Positions 8,793-16,793 of a stretch of DNA of 32,361 bases are shown piece after piece (position 1 is the stretch's first letter; each line of letters opens with the position of its first letter). The translations under genes were made by a program, and so were the position numbers. Source of the stretch: Phycisphaerae bacterium (GTDB lineage: Bacteria > Planctomycetota > Phycisphaerae > UBA1845 > UTPLA1); assembly GCA_016935885.1 (NCBI GenBank), contig JAFGQA010000217.1:1-32361 (forward strand). Direction: 5' to 3'. Under the pieces are notes generated by a model. That model was not told the DNA's origin and searched no databases. It was given only the letters and a program-made list of their open reading frames with translations.

Positions 8793-10544
8793 ATGATGCC
8801 CTCAGAAGTGAGTCGCCCTGAAGCCGGTTTCGCACTGGCGGACTGGATTATCATCGCCGCCTACCTCCTCCTGACCACATTCGTTGGCGCTCGCCTGGCC
8901 GGCAAGCAGACCACCATCCGTGATTTCTTCCTCGGAGGTAGAAAGCTGCCATGGTGGGCCATCAGCGGCTCCATTATCGCCACGGAGATCTCCGCCGTGA
9001 CCTTCATCGCCGTCCCGAGCATCAGCTTCGCGGACGGAGGCGACTTCACGTATCTGCAACTGGCGATCGGTGCCGTCCTTGCCCGGATCATCATCGGCTG
9101 CTACTTCGTCCCCCGATACTATCAGCGCGAAATCTACAGCCCATACGACTACATGGGACAACGCCTCGGCACGCGCGTAAAGAAGACCACCACATGGCTC
9201 TTCTTCGTCGGCGCGGTTCTCGGACAGGGCGCCCGCGTCTACGTCACGGCCTTCGTCCTCAGCGTCATCACGGGCTTCGACCTTACGTCATCAATATGGG
9301 TCATTGGCGCGTTCAGCGTCTGCTGGACGCTCCTCGGCGGCATGACCACGGTCATCTGGACCGACGTCATTCAGTTTGGCGTGCTGACCCTGGGTGCCTT
9401 GCTCACGCTTTGGTATTCCATCTCCGCCGTCCCGGGCTCGATCACCGAAGTCATCCGCGCGGCCGCCGATGCGGGCAAGCTCAACTGCCTCAACCTCAGC
9501 ACCGACCCGGCCCTGCCGTATACCCTCTGGTGCGGCCTCCTCGCGACGCCCTTTCTGAACCTCGCCGCCTTCGGCACCGACCAGGTCATGGCCCAACGGA
9601 TGTTCTGCTGTCGCGACCAACGCGATGCCACCAAGGCTATCATCGTCAGCAGCGTCGGCATCGGCGTCGCGCTGCTCATGCTCTGTGTCGGCGCCGCCTT
9701 GTACGGCTACTTCGAGCACCACCCCTTCACCCCCGAGGAAGCCGAACTGTACGAAGCCAAGAATACCTACCTCCTGCCCATCTTCATCGTCCGCGCGGTG
9801 CCCGTCGGCGTCCGTGGCATTATCATCGCCGCGGTCTTCGCCTCGGCAGTCTCCACGCTCGACTCCGCGCTGGCCGCCCTGGCACAGACGACGACCAGCG
9901 CGTTTGTGAAACCGGCCCTCGCCAGGAGACGAGCACGAGGCCGGTTGCGGAGAACCCTCTCCTCCGAAATCGGCCTCTCCAAGGTCCTGGTCGTCGGCTG
10001 GGGCGTGGTGCTCTGCCTGATGGCCACGGCGTGCATCGTCATTGCCGACCAGTACGCCAACGCGGTGGACCTCGCCCTCGCCCTGGTCGGCTACACATAC
10101 GGCCCGCTATTGGGCATTCTCCTGTTGGCGATCTTCCCTCTCAATCGCGACGACGCCGGACTTGCCTGGGCAGTGCCCATGACTATCCTGGCCATCTTCG
10201 CCATGTCCCAGCACAACGTCCTTGTCACCCTGCCCGGCGCGCTGCCGCCATTCGACCTGACCGACTGGATCGTCTGGATTGGCGCCGGCGCGGCCCTGCT
10301 GCTCGGACTGTTCAAGCTCCAGCACGATCCCAGCCGGGTCGCCGCCGTCGTCGCCGCGTTGTTCATCGTTCTGTTGCACCACTACCAAGCCGGGACCGAC
10401 GCGACGGGCAAACCCGCCTATCTCGCGTTCACGTGGAGCTATCCCATTGGCACGGTCATGACTTTCGCCCTGGGCTACTGTCTTGGGAGACCGAAGCCGG
10501 GGCCTCGCGTTGGCAAGAGGGGACGGAGTAGGAGAACATCCTGA
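8793..10544 (+). CDS. Sodium:solute symporter (SSS family)
   Basis: A 583-residue polytopic inner-membrane transporter of the SSS/SGLT family, which couples solute uptake to the sodium gradient; the substrate cannot be read from sequence. The diagnostic N-terminal part is present: DFFLGGRKLPWWAISGS followed by the helix with TEISAVTFIAVPS, then about a dozen hydrophobic helices. The conserved helix-8 region VFASAVSTLDSALAALAQTT is also there (sodium-site serines in this family). The frame is open back to 8487, but nothing upstream of the ATG at 8793 resembles the family and the first helix starts soon after it. No SD is visible; CATATT ends 9 nt before the ATG. The gene stands alone, with a family-1 element 60 bp downstream. 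Confidence 0.88.
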   Translation: MMPSEVSRPEAGFALADWIIIAAYLLLTTFVGARLAGKQTTIRDFFLGGRKLPWWAISGSIIATEISAVTFIAVPSISFADGGDFTYLQLAIGAVLARIIIGCYFVPRYYQREIYSPYDYMGQRLGTRVKKTTTWLFFVGAVLGQGARVYVTAFVLSVITGFDLTSSIWVIGAFSVCWTLLGGMTTVIWTDVIQFGVLTLGALLTLWYSISAVPGSITEVIRAAADAGKLNCLNLSTDPALPYTLWCGLLATPFLNLAAFGTDQVMAQRMFCCRDQRDATKAIIVSSVGIGVALLMLCVGAALYGYFEHHPFTPEEAELYEAKNTYLLPIFIVRAVPVGVRGIIIAAVFASAVSTLDSALAALAQTTTSAFVKPALARRRARGRLRRTLSSEIGLSKVLVVGWGVVLCLMATACIVIADQYANAVDLALALVGYTYGPLLGILLLAIFPLNRDDAGLAWAVPMTILAIFAMSQHNVLVTLPGALPPFDLTDWIVWIGAGAALLLGLFKLQHDPSRVAAVVAALFIVLLHHYQAGTDATGKPAYLAFTWSYPIGTVMTFALGYCLGRPKPGPRVGKRGRSRRTS

Positions 10545-10603
10545 TAAGGCTGGCTTACTCACCGCGGAGCGCGCGGAAACCACGGAGGATGACAAAAGGA
10601 GGC

Positions 10604-10708
10604 CTAGCAGCCCGTGATAGAAGGGAAAATATCGCTTCGGAAACGCCGCTTCCGACCGTGAAAACCACCGGCGAGCCGCCGGTGCCACAGTTTTGCCACG
10701 GGCTGTTA
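10604..10708 (+). repeat. Family-1 inverted-repeat element, copy 2
   Basis: The element runs from CTAGCAGCCCGTG to CACGGGCTGTTAG, with the interior hairpin CACCGGCG-AGC-CGCCGGTG and the motif GAAACGCCGCTTCCGACCG. It has the same length and order as the other copies. It lies 60 bp after the symporter stop, within the 449-bp gap before folA. That gap also holds a family-2 copy (10808) and the direct repeats at 10912. Confidence 0.85.
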
Positions 10709-10807
10709 GGCAAGGCGACGCGGAAGACAGTGATATGCGCCCTGGCAAGAGGAGCAGGGCACCTGCTAGTGTACTTCCACGGCTTCTCGTGCTGGCCGTT
10801 ACTCGAT

Positions 10808-10863
10808 GGTGCCACTGGCGGCTTGCCCGCCAGTGGGCACGGGCAGACAAGCTGCCCGTGGCA
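10808..10863 (-). repeat. Family-2 twin-hairpin element, copy 1 (inverted)
   Basis: Two adjacent hairpins. ACTGGCGG (10814-10821) pairs with CCGCCAGT (10828-10835). CACGGGCAG (about 10838-10846) pairs with CTGCCCGTG (about 10852-10860). Read on the minus strand, the order matches the copies at 28306 and 30374: the CGGGC hairpin, then the ACTGGCGG hairpin, ending in GTGGCACC. Confidence 0.75.
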
Positions 10864-10911
10864 CCCGAACGAGCGAACCCACAGGACCACGTGTGACGGT
10901 GAACCAGCCGC

Positions 10912-10945
10912 GTTACAGCGTTTGTGTTACAACGTTTGAACGTTG
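10912..10945. promoter_or_regulatory. Direct and inverted repeats upstream of folA
   Basis: GTTACAGCGTTTGT (10912-10925) is followed immediately by GTTACAACGTTTGA (10926-10939), a tandem 14-bp repeat with two mismatches. The perfect inverted repeat CAACGTT-TG-AACGTTG spans 10930-10945. It lies 48 bp before folA and is a plausible operator. Confidence 0.4.
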
Positions 10946-10993
10946 AACACGACGCGACCTTGGTTGGAGGGGCTTTGAGGACAGCACGGCATC

Positions 10994-11506
10994 ATGAAGA
11001 CCATCATCATCGTAGCCATGACCAGGAATCGGGTGATCGGCAAGGATGGAAGTGTACCGTGGCGCGAGCCCGAAGACCTGAAGCACTTCAAGCGCACGAC
11101 GACCGGCCACGCCGTGATCATGGGCCGCAAGACCTTCGAGTCGATCGGTAAGCCGCTACCCAAACGGCGGAACATCGTGGTTACGCACAACCCGAGCTAC
11201 GCCCTTCCCGCTCCTCGATCGTCAATCGTCAGCAGTGAATCGTCGATCCACATCGTCCACTCCCTAGAAGAGGCCCTGCAACTCTGCCGACAGCGCAACG
11301 AAGAAAAGGCCTTCATCATCGGCGGCGGGCAGACATACGAACAGGCCCTGCCGATTGCCGACGAGATGATCATCACGCAGATTGAACGCGACGACGTTGC
11401 CGGCGACACATACTTTCCTGCTTGGAACGACAGCGATTGGTCACAAGTCGCCGAGGCCGGCACCACGGCGCTGCGCATCATCACCTTCCGCCGGAATCGG
11501 GCCTGA
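10994..11506 (+). CDS. folA: Dihydrofolate reductase
   Basis: A 170-residue cytoplasmic enzyme that reduces dihydrofolate to tetrahydrofolate with NADPH. Family features: the N-terminal strand TIIIVAMTRNRVIGKDG, the PW-x4-DL-x2-FK motif with D28 as the likely proton donor, the NADPH-binding VIMGRKTFESIG with KRRNIVVT, and FIIGGGQTYEQALP near residue 115. The length is normal. The SD is weak (GAGG about 12 nt before the ATG). No thyA is adjacent; upstream lie repeats and possible operator motifs, and the next gene is on the opposite strand, so it appears monocistronic. Confidence 0.95.
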   Translation: MKTIIIVAMTRNRVIGKDGSVPWREPEDLKHFKRTTTGHAVIMGRKTFESIGKPLPKRRNIVVTHNPSYALPAPRSSIVSSESSIHIVHSLEEALQLCRQRNEEKAFIIGGGQTYEQALPIADEMIITQIERDDVAGDTYFPAWNDSDWSQVAEAGTTALRIITFRRNRA

Positions 11507-11571
11507 CAAGGCGCCGTGTCTGCCGACAGGCAGGCGGACGGTGCACGGATCAGCTATCGTGGCCGATAACG

Positions 11572-12648
11572 CTACCGAACGCTCGCATCGGTCGGGTCCG
11601 CGTCGAGGCCGTCGAGGGTGCCGTCGTTGTCGAAGTCGGGGTCGTTGTCGTCCGGATCAAGGATGGCCCACAGACCGTCGCTGTCGGCGTCGGTGGCTTC
11701 GCCGTCGCCAAGGCCGAGGTAGTCCACGTCCTGGTCGTAGCGGGGATCGCTCCCGTCTAGGAGGCCGTTGCCGTTGGCGTCGTCGTTGTCGGGGTAGGAG
11801 TCCTCCGCATCGACGAGGCCGTCCCCATCAGTGTCGGTCTCGTGGCCGTCCGGGACGCCGTTGCCGTTGGCGTCCGGATCGGTCGGGTCGTCGTCGAGCC
11901 CGTCGGGAATGCCGTCGCCGTCGGTGTCAGGATTGTTCTGGTCGGGGTCGTCCGCATCAGGCTTGCCATCGCCGTCAGCGTCGTTTTCCTGCCCGTCCGG
12001 GATACCGTTGTTGTTGACGTCGGGATCGCGCGGGTCGTCGTCCAGCCCGTCCACGGTGCCGTCATCGTCTGAGTCGGTCTCGAACCCATCGAGCACGCCG
12101 TTGCCGTTGGTGTCGGGATCGGCCGGGTCTTCATCGAGCCCGTCAGGGATTCCGTCACTATCGAAGTCCGAATTTCCAGGTACAGGGTCGTCGGCGTCGG
12201 GGAGACCGTCACGATCGGAGTCGGTCTCCCGGCCATCGGGCACGCCATTGCCATCGGCGTCACCGTCGAGAGGATCGTCGTCGAGCAGATCCGGAATGCC
12301 GTCGCCGTCGGCGTCACCGCTGAGCTGATCGGGGTCGATCCAGTTGGCCAAGCCATCGTTGTCAAGGTCGTTGTCGTAGCCGTCCAGGAGCCCATCGCCA
12401 TCGGCGTCGGGATCCTCCGGCTGGGCGTCGAACGGGTCTGGGATGCCGTCGTCGTCCGTGTCGGGCAGCGCCCGGAAGGCCGCGTGGCCGAAGGTGGAAG
12501 ACGGCTTGTCGCGGGAGAGAATGCCGGATATCAGGCTGCCGGGATCTTCGCATCCGCAGCCCGCAGAACCGGCGGCAATGAGCAAAGCGAACAGGCCCGG
12601 GATGGCGACCCGTGGGCGCAGCAGGGCGCCGAGACCGGAAAGGCTCAT
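11572..12648 (-). CDS. Thrombospondin type-3 calcium-repeat lipoprotein, putative
   Basis: A 358-residue exported protein. A basic N-terminus and hydrophobic segment (about residues 12-28) lead into SAGC with C31 as a possible lipidation site; the -3 position is not the usual leucine, so signal peptidase I cleavage is an alternative. After about residue 55 the protein is almost entirely D-x-D-x-D-G-x-x-D repeats (TSP3-type calcium-binding cassettes), about a dozen, alternating short DGDGIPD and longer D-P-x-D-x-D-N-G-x-x-D units. Such arrays become rigid on binding calcium at the cell surface. The ORF extends upstream to 13041, but the ATG at 12648 has GAGGAG 8 nt upstream and starts directly at the signal peptide. 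No effector domain is attached, so it looks like a stalk or spacer. Confidence 0.85.
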   Translation of the reverse strand: MSLSGLGALLRPRVAIPGLFALLIAAGSAGCGCEDPGSLISGILSRDKPSSTFGHAAFRALPDTDDDGIPDPFDAQPEDPDADGDGLLDGYDNDLDNDGLANWIDPDQLSGDADGDGIPDLLDDDPLDGDADGNGVPDGRETDSDRDGLPDADDPVPGNSDFDSDGIPDGLDEDPADPDTNGNGVLDGFETDSDDDGTVDGLDDDPRDPDVNNNGIPDGQENDADGDGKPDADDPDQNNPDTDGDGIPDGLDDDPTDPDANGNGVPDGHETDTDGDGLVDAEDSYPDNDDANGNGLLDGSDPRYDQDVDYLGLGDGEATDADSDGLWAILDPDDNDPDFDNDGTLDGLDADPTDASVR

Positions 12649-12711
12649 ATCGTGATCTCCTCGGACGTGACCCTGCGTTGGCCCACCTCCACACGTCGGG
12701 CGGGGCGCGTG

Positions 12712-12735
12712 TCTGTAATTGATATCCAATACAGA
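12712..12735. promoter_or_regulatory. Inverted repeat upstream of the lipoprotein gene
   Basis: TCTGTAATTG (12712-12721) and CAATACAGA (12727-12735) form near-perfect inverted arms (one extra A) around ATATC, in a short AT-rich patch 63 bp before the lipoprotein ATG. It is compatible with a dimeric regulator site. Confidence 0.35.
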
Positions 12736-12907
12736 CGGTCTTGGGGCAACTCGTAAAGTGACAAGATGTTGCCAGCCAGACGTGGACCTTGGCACCACCG
12801 GCATTCTGGGGCGTCGCGGGGCCGCTGTCGGGACAACCCCCCGACTGGCGAATGCCGCGTACCCGTGATCGCGGGGGGGCCGTGACCGCGGGCGTCTGGA
12901 TTCTGGG

Positions 12908-12936
12908 TTGACACCGTGCGACCAAGGGGCTAGATT
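12908..12936 (+). promoter_or_regulatory. Candidate sigma70-type promoter of the tRNA-Gln-glmU operon
   Basis: A perfect TTGACA (12908-12913) is followed, after a 17-nt spacer, by TAGATT (12931-12936), 4 of 6 matches to TATAAT. It points at the tRNA, about 235 nt downstream. It is the best promoter-like sequence in the gap. Confidence 0.5.
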
Positions 12937-13176
12937 GACCGCGCTGCCGGTAAGACGGGAGCGTGAAGCAAGACGTTGTCCTTCCCCACGGGCAGGCCGA
13001 AGGCGTCCGGGAGACGGTGGCGGTCGAAGGGCACCCAGCACGCGGCCGGGTGTTCTAGCCTCGGGAAGGACCCAGTCGCAGCCGCGTCCAATCTGGCCTT
13101 GAGGCGGGCAACCGGTCAGGTCGCAGACCGCCGCGGGCTTGGTGATTCAGCTGCTGCACAAACACGGGATGTCTAC

Positions 13177-13247
13177 TACCCGGTAGTGTAATGGTAGCAC
13201 CGCAGGTTTTGGTCCTGCTAGTCGAGGTTCGAATCCTCGCCGGGTAG
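13177..13247 (+). tRNA. tRNA-Gln (anticodon UUG)
   Basis: Full cloverleaf. Acceptor TACCCGG (13177-13183) pairs with CCGGGTA (13240-13246), then discriminator G. The D arm has GTG/CAC with GG in the loop. The anticodon stem GCAGG/CCTGC encloses loop TTTTGGT, giving anticodon TTG. The variable loop is 4 nt. The T arm CGAGG/CCTCG has loop TTCGAAT. CCA is not encoded. It ends 27 nt before glmU on the same strand, so release from a joint transcript would need 3' processing close to the glmU ribosome site. Confidence 0.95.
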
Positions 13248-13274
13248 TCTGCTGACGACGGAGTTGAGTGCGCG

Positions 13275-14390
13275 ATGACGAACGGATCCAGGCGCCAGTG
13301 TTCATTCTCTTCTGCCGGCTCGCCGCGCGGGAAGGCTGCCATCATTCTCGCGGCGGGCAAATCCACGCGGATGAGGACCGACCTGCCCAAGGTCATGTAC
13401 GAGGTCTGCGGCCGGCCCATGCTGTCCTATGTCATCGAAGCGTGCCGGGACGCGGGGATCTCGGATTTCTACCTGGTGGTCGGGTTCGAGAAGGACACCG
13501 TCATCGAGGCCTTCTCCGGTGAGCCCGGCGTCCATTTCGTCGAACAATATGAGCAGAAGGGTACGGGGCACGCCGTGTCGGTGTGCACGGAGGCGTTCAA
13601 GGACTTCGTCGGAGACGTGATTGTCATCGCGGGCGACATGCCGATGGTCCATGCGGAGACGCTGCAGACGCTGCTGCACAATCATGGCAGCGCCGGCGCG
13701 GCGGCCTCCATCGCCACGACGGTTCTGGACGACCCAACGGGCTATGGCCGGATCATCCGCGATGCGGAGGGGCAATTCGAACGGATCGTTGAGCACCGTG
13801 ATTGCGATGTGGGGCAACTGAACATCAAGGAGGTCAACCCCAGTTACTACTGCTTTGACGCACGGACGCTGTTTGGCGCCCTGCCGCAGGTCAAGGCTGA
13901 CAACGCCAAAGGTGAATACTACATCACGGACGTGCTGGCGATCATTCGTGATGGCGGCCAGCCAGTCCGCGCGGAGACCTTTGTTCCAGCGGAGGATGCG
14001 ACGGGCATCAACTCGCGAACCGAATTGGCGCAGGTCGCCAAGCTGATGCAGCGGCGGATCCAGCGGCGTTGGATGGAGCGATGCGTGACCATCATTGATC
14101 CGGAGAACACGTGGATTGACAGCCGGGCTGCGATTGGCCCGGACACCGTGATCAAGCCGTTCAGCTACATCGAGGGCAACGCAAGGATCGGTGAGGGGTG
14201 CAGCGTGGGCCCGTTCGCGTACATCGCGGACGGCGCCGTTGTGGAGAATGGGGTCCCCGTCGGTCCCAGCGGCCTGGACGCGCTGCACGCGGTCAATGCC
14301 ACGGTGGGCGGGCGGTGTGGTGGCGGTCCCGAGAACAAGCGAAACGTGCGTGTGGTCCGACGGCCACCAGCCCAGACGGGTTGCCAGTGA
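13275..14390 (+). CDS. glmU: GlmU-type UTP:GlcNAc-1-phosphate uridylyltransferase lacking most of the acetyltransferase domain
   Basis: The N-terminal Rossmann pyrophosphorylase domain is complete: LAAGKSTRM (about 25-33; the usual GxG loop has S in place of the second G), K39 in LPKV, EQKGTGHAV (about 93-101), the metal-binding aspartate in IAGDMPM (about D121), GEYYITDV and INSRTEL (about 245-251). It makes UDP-GlcNAc for peptidoglycan and LPS. The left-handed beta-helix has only about three or four hexapeptide turns (about 280-330) before an unrelated basic tail ends at residue 371. Full bifunctional GlmU has about 450 residues, and the His/Asn acetyl-transfer region is absent. Only 10 bp separate its stop from prs, so the missing part is not hidden in another frame here. 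The glucosamine-1-phosphate acetylation step must be provided elsewhere. Confidence 0.85.
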   Translation: MTNGSRRQCSFSSAGSPRGKAAIILAAGKSTRMRTDLPKVMYEVCGRPMLSYVIEACRDAGISDFYLVVGFEKDTVIEAFSGEPGVHFVEQYEQKGTGHAVSVCTEAFKDFVGDVIVIAGDMPMVHAETLQTLLHNHGSAGAAASIATTVLDDPTGYGRIIRDAEGQFERIVEHRDCDVGQLNIKEVNPSYYCFDARTLFGALPQVKADNAKGEYYITDVLAIIRDGGQPVRAETFVPAEDATGINSRTELAQVAKLMQRRIQRRWMERCVTIIDPENTWIDSRAAIGPDTVIKPFSYIEGNARIGEGCSVGPFAYIADGAVVENGVPVGPSGLDALHAVNATVGGRCGGGPENKRNVRVVRRPPAQTGCQ

Positions 14391-14400
14391 GGAAGGCGGC

Positions 14401-15360
14401 GTGCAAGATCCAACGGACGAGTTGAAGGTGTTCAGCGGTCGATCGAATCCGGCACTGACGCGTGCGATTTGCGACTATCTCGAGGTTCGTCCCGGCCGAG
14501 CTCAGGCAGAGACGTTTCCGGACGGCGAGTTGTTTGTCAAGCTGCACGACGACGTGCGTGGGCGCGACGCGTTCGTGGTTCAGCCCACGTGCCGGCCGGT
14601 GAACGATAATCTTATCGAGCTGCTTGTCTTCCTGGATTCACTCCGCCGGGCATCGGCCCGACGCGTCACGGCGGTGCTGCCGTACTTCGGTTACGCTCGG
14701 CAGGACCGGAAGGACGAGGGTCGCACGCCGATCACGTCGAAGCTGGTGAGCAACCTGATCACTCAGGCAGGTGCAGACCGCGTGCTGGCCATGGATCTGC
14801 ACGCGGCCCAGATTCAGGGCTTTTTTGACATTCCGGTGGACCATCTGCAAGCGGCCCCGGCGTTCCGCCGGCACTTCGCCAGGCTCGATTTCAAGAATGT
14901 GACGGTCGTGAGTCCGGACGTGGGCAACGTGAAGCGGGCCCGGGGCTACGCTGAGCGAATGGGCTGCGATCTGGCGGTCATTGACAAGCGCCGCACGAGC
15001 GGCAGCACCGCCGTCGTGGAGAACATCATCGGCGAGGTTGAGGGCCGGGACGTGCTCATGATCGACGACATGATCGCCACCGCGGGCACGGTCTGCGAGG
15101 CGGCACGCATCGTCAAGGAGCGAGGCGCCCGGACGGTCCGCGCAGCGGCGACGCACGCCGTGTTCGCCGGGCCGGCATTGGAGCGGATGGAGGCGGCCCC
15201 GTTTACGGAGATCGTGGTGACGGACACGATTCCTGTGTCCAACGAAGCCCGTAAACGTCTGCCGAATCTCGTGGTGTTGAGTGTCGCGGAGATCTTCGGC
15301 GAGGCGATTTCTCGAATACACAAGCATCAGTCGGTCAGTAGTCTGTTCAATGAGTCGTGA
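14401..15360 (+). CDS. prs: Ribose-phosphate pyrophosphokinase (PRPP synthetase)
   Basis: About 319 residues. It makes PRPP from ribose-5-phosphate and ATP for nucleotide, histidine and tryptophan synthesis. Class I motifs appear in order: KVFSGRSNPAL at the start, PYFGYARQDRK, MDLHAAQIQGFF with the metal-binding histidine, VSPDVGNVKRAR, the catalytic loop beginning DKRR, and the PRPP loop IDDMIATAGT. The last is usually DDMIDTxGT; alanine replaces one aspartate. I chose the GTG at 14401 because GAGGAAGG lies just upstream; a TTG at 14422 (giving MKVFSG) is a reasonable alternative. The gene follows glmU by 10 bp, the common glmU-prs-rplY-pth order. Confidence 0.95.
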   Translation: MQDPTDELKVFSGRSNPALTRAICDYLEVRPGRAQAETFPDGELFVKLHDDVRGRDAFVVQPTCRPVNDNLIELLVFLDSLRRASARRVTAVLPYFGYARQDRKDEGRTPITSKLVSNLITQAGADRVLAMDLHAAQIQGFFDIPVDHLQAAPAFRRHFARLDFKNVTVVSPDVGNVKRARGYAERMGCDLAVIDKRRTSGSTAVVENIIGEVEGRDVLMIDDMIATAGTVCEAARIVKERGARTVRAAATHAVFAGPALERMEAAPFTEIVVTDTIPVSNEARKRLPNLVVLSVAEIFGEAISRIHKHQSVSSLFNES

Positions 15361-15370
15361 GGAAGAAGTG

Positions 15371-16030
15371 ATGGAGATACCAACGCTCAAGGGCGAATAT
15401 CGCAAGGCGGCAGGGTCGCGCGCGGCGGCGCGGCTGCGGCGTGCCGGGAAGCTGCCCGGAATCGTTTACGGCCACAAGACCGATCCGGTTCCGGTGGCGC
15501 TGGATTACCACGACGTGGATCTGCTCCTGAATCATGGCGCGCACCTTGTGAATCTGGAGATCGACGGTGAAGCCAAGGCTTGCCTGTTCAAGGACACGCA
15601 GTACGACTACCTCGGCGCAGCGTTGATGCACGTGGACCTGGCGCGTGTCGATCTGACGGAGCGCGTCAAGGTACACGTGGAGATCGAGCTTCGCGGCACG
15701 CCCAAGGGCGTGACGGAAGGTGGCGTGCTGACCGCCGGCCTGAAGGAGCTGGAGGTGGAGTGCCTGGTCACCCATATCCCCGAGACCATCCGAGTGGATG
15801 TCAGCGAACTCGATGTGGATCAGGTGTTGCACGTGAAGGACCTGACGCTGGAAAGCGGACTGTCCGTGTTGAGTGATCCCGAATCAATGGTCGCGATGGT
15901 TCGCGAGCCAGCGGTGAAGGAAGTCGCTGCTGAGGAGGAGGTCGCCGAGGCAGCCGCCGGGGCCGGCGCCGAGCCGGAGGTGATCGGCAAGGGCAAAGGC
16001 GAAGAGGAGCCCGGGGGTTCTGGCGACTAG
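15371..16030 (+). CDS. rplY: 50S ribosomal protein L25, CTC/TL5 long form
   Basis: A 219-residue 5S-rRNA-binding ribosomal protein. An N-terminal L25 beta-barrel (R-x3-S-R-A-A-A-R-L-R-R-A-G-K-L-P-G-I-V-Y-G, about 14-38) is followed by the TL5/CTC C-terminal domain (RGTPKGVTEGGVL, then VECLVTHIPETIRVDVSEL). It ends in an E/A/G-rich acidic tail (about 185-219). The ATG at 15371 has GAGGAAG 6 nt upstream, 10 bp after the prs stop; an in-frame ATG at 15350 would overlap prs and is less likely. CTC forms are often linked to general stress in other bacteria. Confidence 0.93.
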   Translation: MEIPTLKGEYRKAAGSRAAARLRRAGKLPGIVYGHKTDPVPVALDYHDVDLLLNHGAHLVNLEIDGEAKACLFKDTQYDYLGAALMHVDLARVDLTERVKVHVEIELRGTPKGVTEGGVLTAGLKELEVECLVTHIPETIRVDVSELDVDQVLHVKDLTLESGLSVLSDPESMVAMVREPAVKEVAAEEEVAEAAAGAGAEPEVIGKGKGEEEPGGSGD

Positions 16031-16053
16031 CCGTCTGACGTCCGGGCGGATCG

Positions 16054-16638
16054 ATGAAACTGATTGTCGGACTGGGGAATCCTGGTCGCCAATATGTGGC
16101 AACGAGGCACAACATCGGGTTTCGCGTCGTTGAATCGTTGTGCGAGCGATGGCAACTCGGTGAGTGGCGAGGCAAGTTTGGAGGGCTTGTGGCCGTCGGC
16201 CAGGTGGCGGGCGAGCACGTCGTGCTGCTGAGGCCAATGACGTACATGAACCGGAGCGGCACGAGTGTCGCGGCGGCAGCCCAGTTTTTTCGGTGCCCCT
16301 TGGAGGATCTTCTGGTCGTGTCCGACGATGTCGACCTGCCGTTGGCCAAGCTTCGAATGCGAGCCGGCGGATCGGCGGGTGGCCAGAAGGGCCTGGGCGA
16401 CGTTTTGCAGTGGTTGGGTTCGCAGGAAGTCTCGCGACTGCGGTTCGGGATCGGGCGTCCTAGTCGCGGTTCCGTGTCCGACTATGTGCTGAGCCCGTTC
16501 GCGGAGAGCGAGCTAGACGAGGTGGACGACGCAGTGGCGAGGGCAGCCGAGGCGGTGGAATGCTGGATGCGTGAGGGCATCGACGCGGCGATGAACCAGA
16601 CGAACCGATCGGACGGCCAGCCGGATGCATCGGGTTGA
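16054..16638 (+). CDS. pth: Peptidyl-tRNA hydrolase
   Basis: A 194-residue enzyme that releases tRNA from peptidyl-tRNA dropped by stalled ribosomes. It has IVGLGNPG, the catalytic histidine in TRHNIGF (about residue 22), the MTYMNRSG motif (about 63-70), and the D in [14 protein letters not shown] with [10 protein letters not shown] (about 90-115). Length is normal for Pth1. No clear SD is visible before the ATG; it follows rplY by 23 bp and may be translationally coupled. It ends the glmU part of the cluster, 231 bp before rpsF. Confidence 0.95.
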   Translation: MKLIVGLGNPGRQYVATRHNIGFRVVESLCERWQLGEWRGKFGGLVAVGQVAGEHVVLLRPMTYMNRSGTSVAAAAQFFRCPLEDLLVVSDDVDLPLAKLRMRAGGSAGGQKGLGDVLQWLGSQEVSRLRFGIGRPSRGSVSDYVLSPFAESELDEVDDAVARAAEAVECWMREGIDAAMNQTNRSDGQPDASG

Positions 16639-16741
16639 CGGTCTGGCATCTGTTTGGTGCTGCGTCGAGCTGGTGCTGAGTCGGTAGAATGGCATGACCG
16701 TGTTTGGGAGTTCTGCCTCACGGCGGCTTCGGAGGTCGTGC

Positions 16742-16760
16742 CACAGGCGAGACGCCTGTG
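16742..16760. repeat. Solo hairpin related to family-1 interior
   Basis: CACAGGCG-AGA-CGCCTGTG is a perfect 8-bp stem with the same AGA loop as the family-1 hairpin CACCGGCG-AGA-CGCCGGTG, and also sits inside a GTGCC-like context. It could act as a terminator after pth, though no U-tract follows. Confidence 0.5.
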
Positions 16761-16793
16761 CCGCGGTATGGTGATAGGTCACAATGTGTGGAT

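Larger units (their letters stand above)
12649..13176. other. 528-bp divergent intergenic region
   Basis: Between the lipoprotein (-) and tRNA-Gln (+). It contains an inverted repeat at 12712-12735 and a promoter-like site at 12908-12936. No member of the dispersed repeat families and no convincing ORF is seen. Confidence 0.5.

Noticed and set aside
11382..12328. Long plus-strand ORFs rich in R/G and S/P opposite the calcium-repeat protein
   Set aside because: They are simple-repeat shadows of the aspartate-repeat codons on the minus strand.
14240..14400. Frameshift as the cause of the short GlmU
   Set aside because: The other two frames in this stretch do not continue the hexapeptide pattern, and prs begins immediately afterwards, so the missing ~100 residues are absent rather than shifted.
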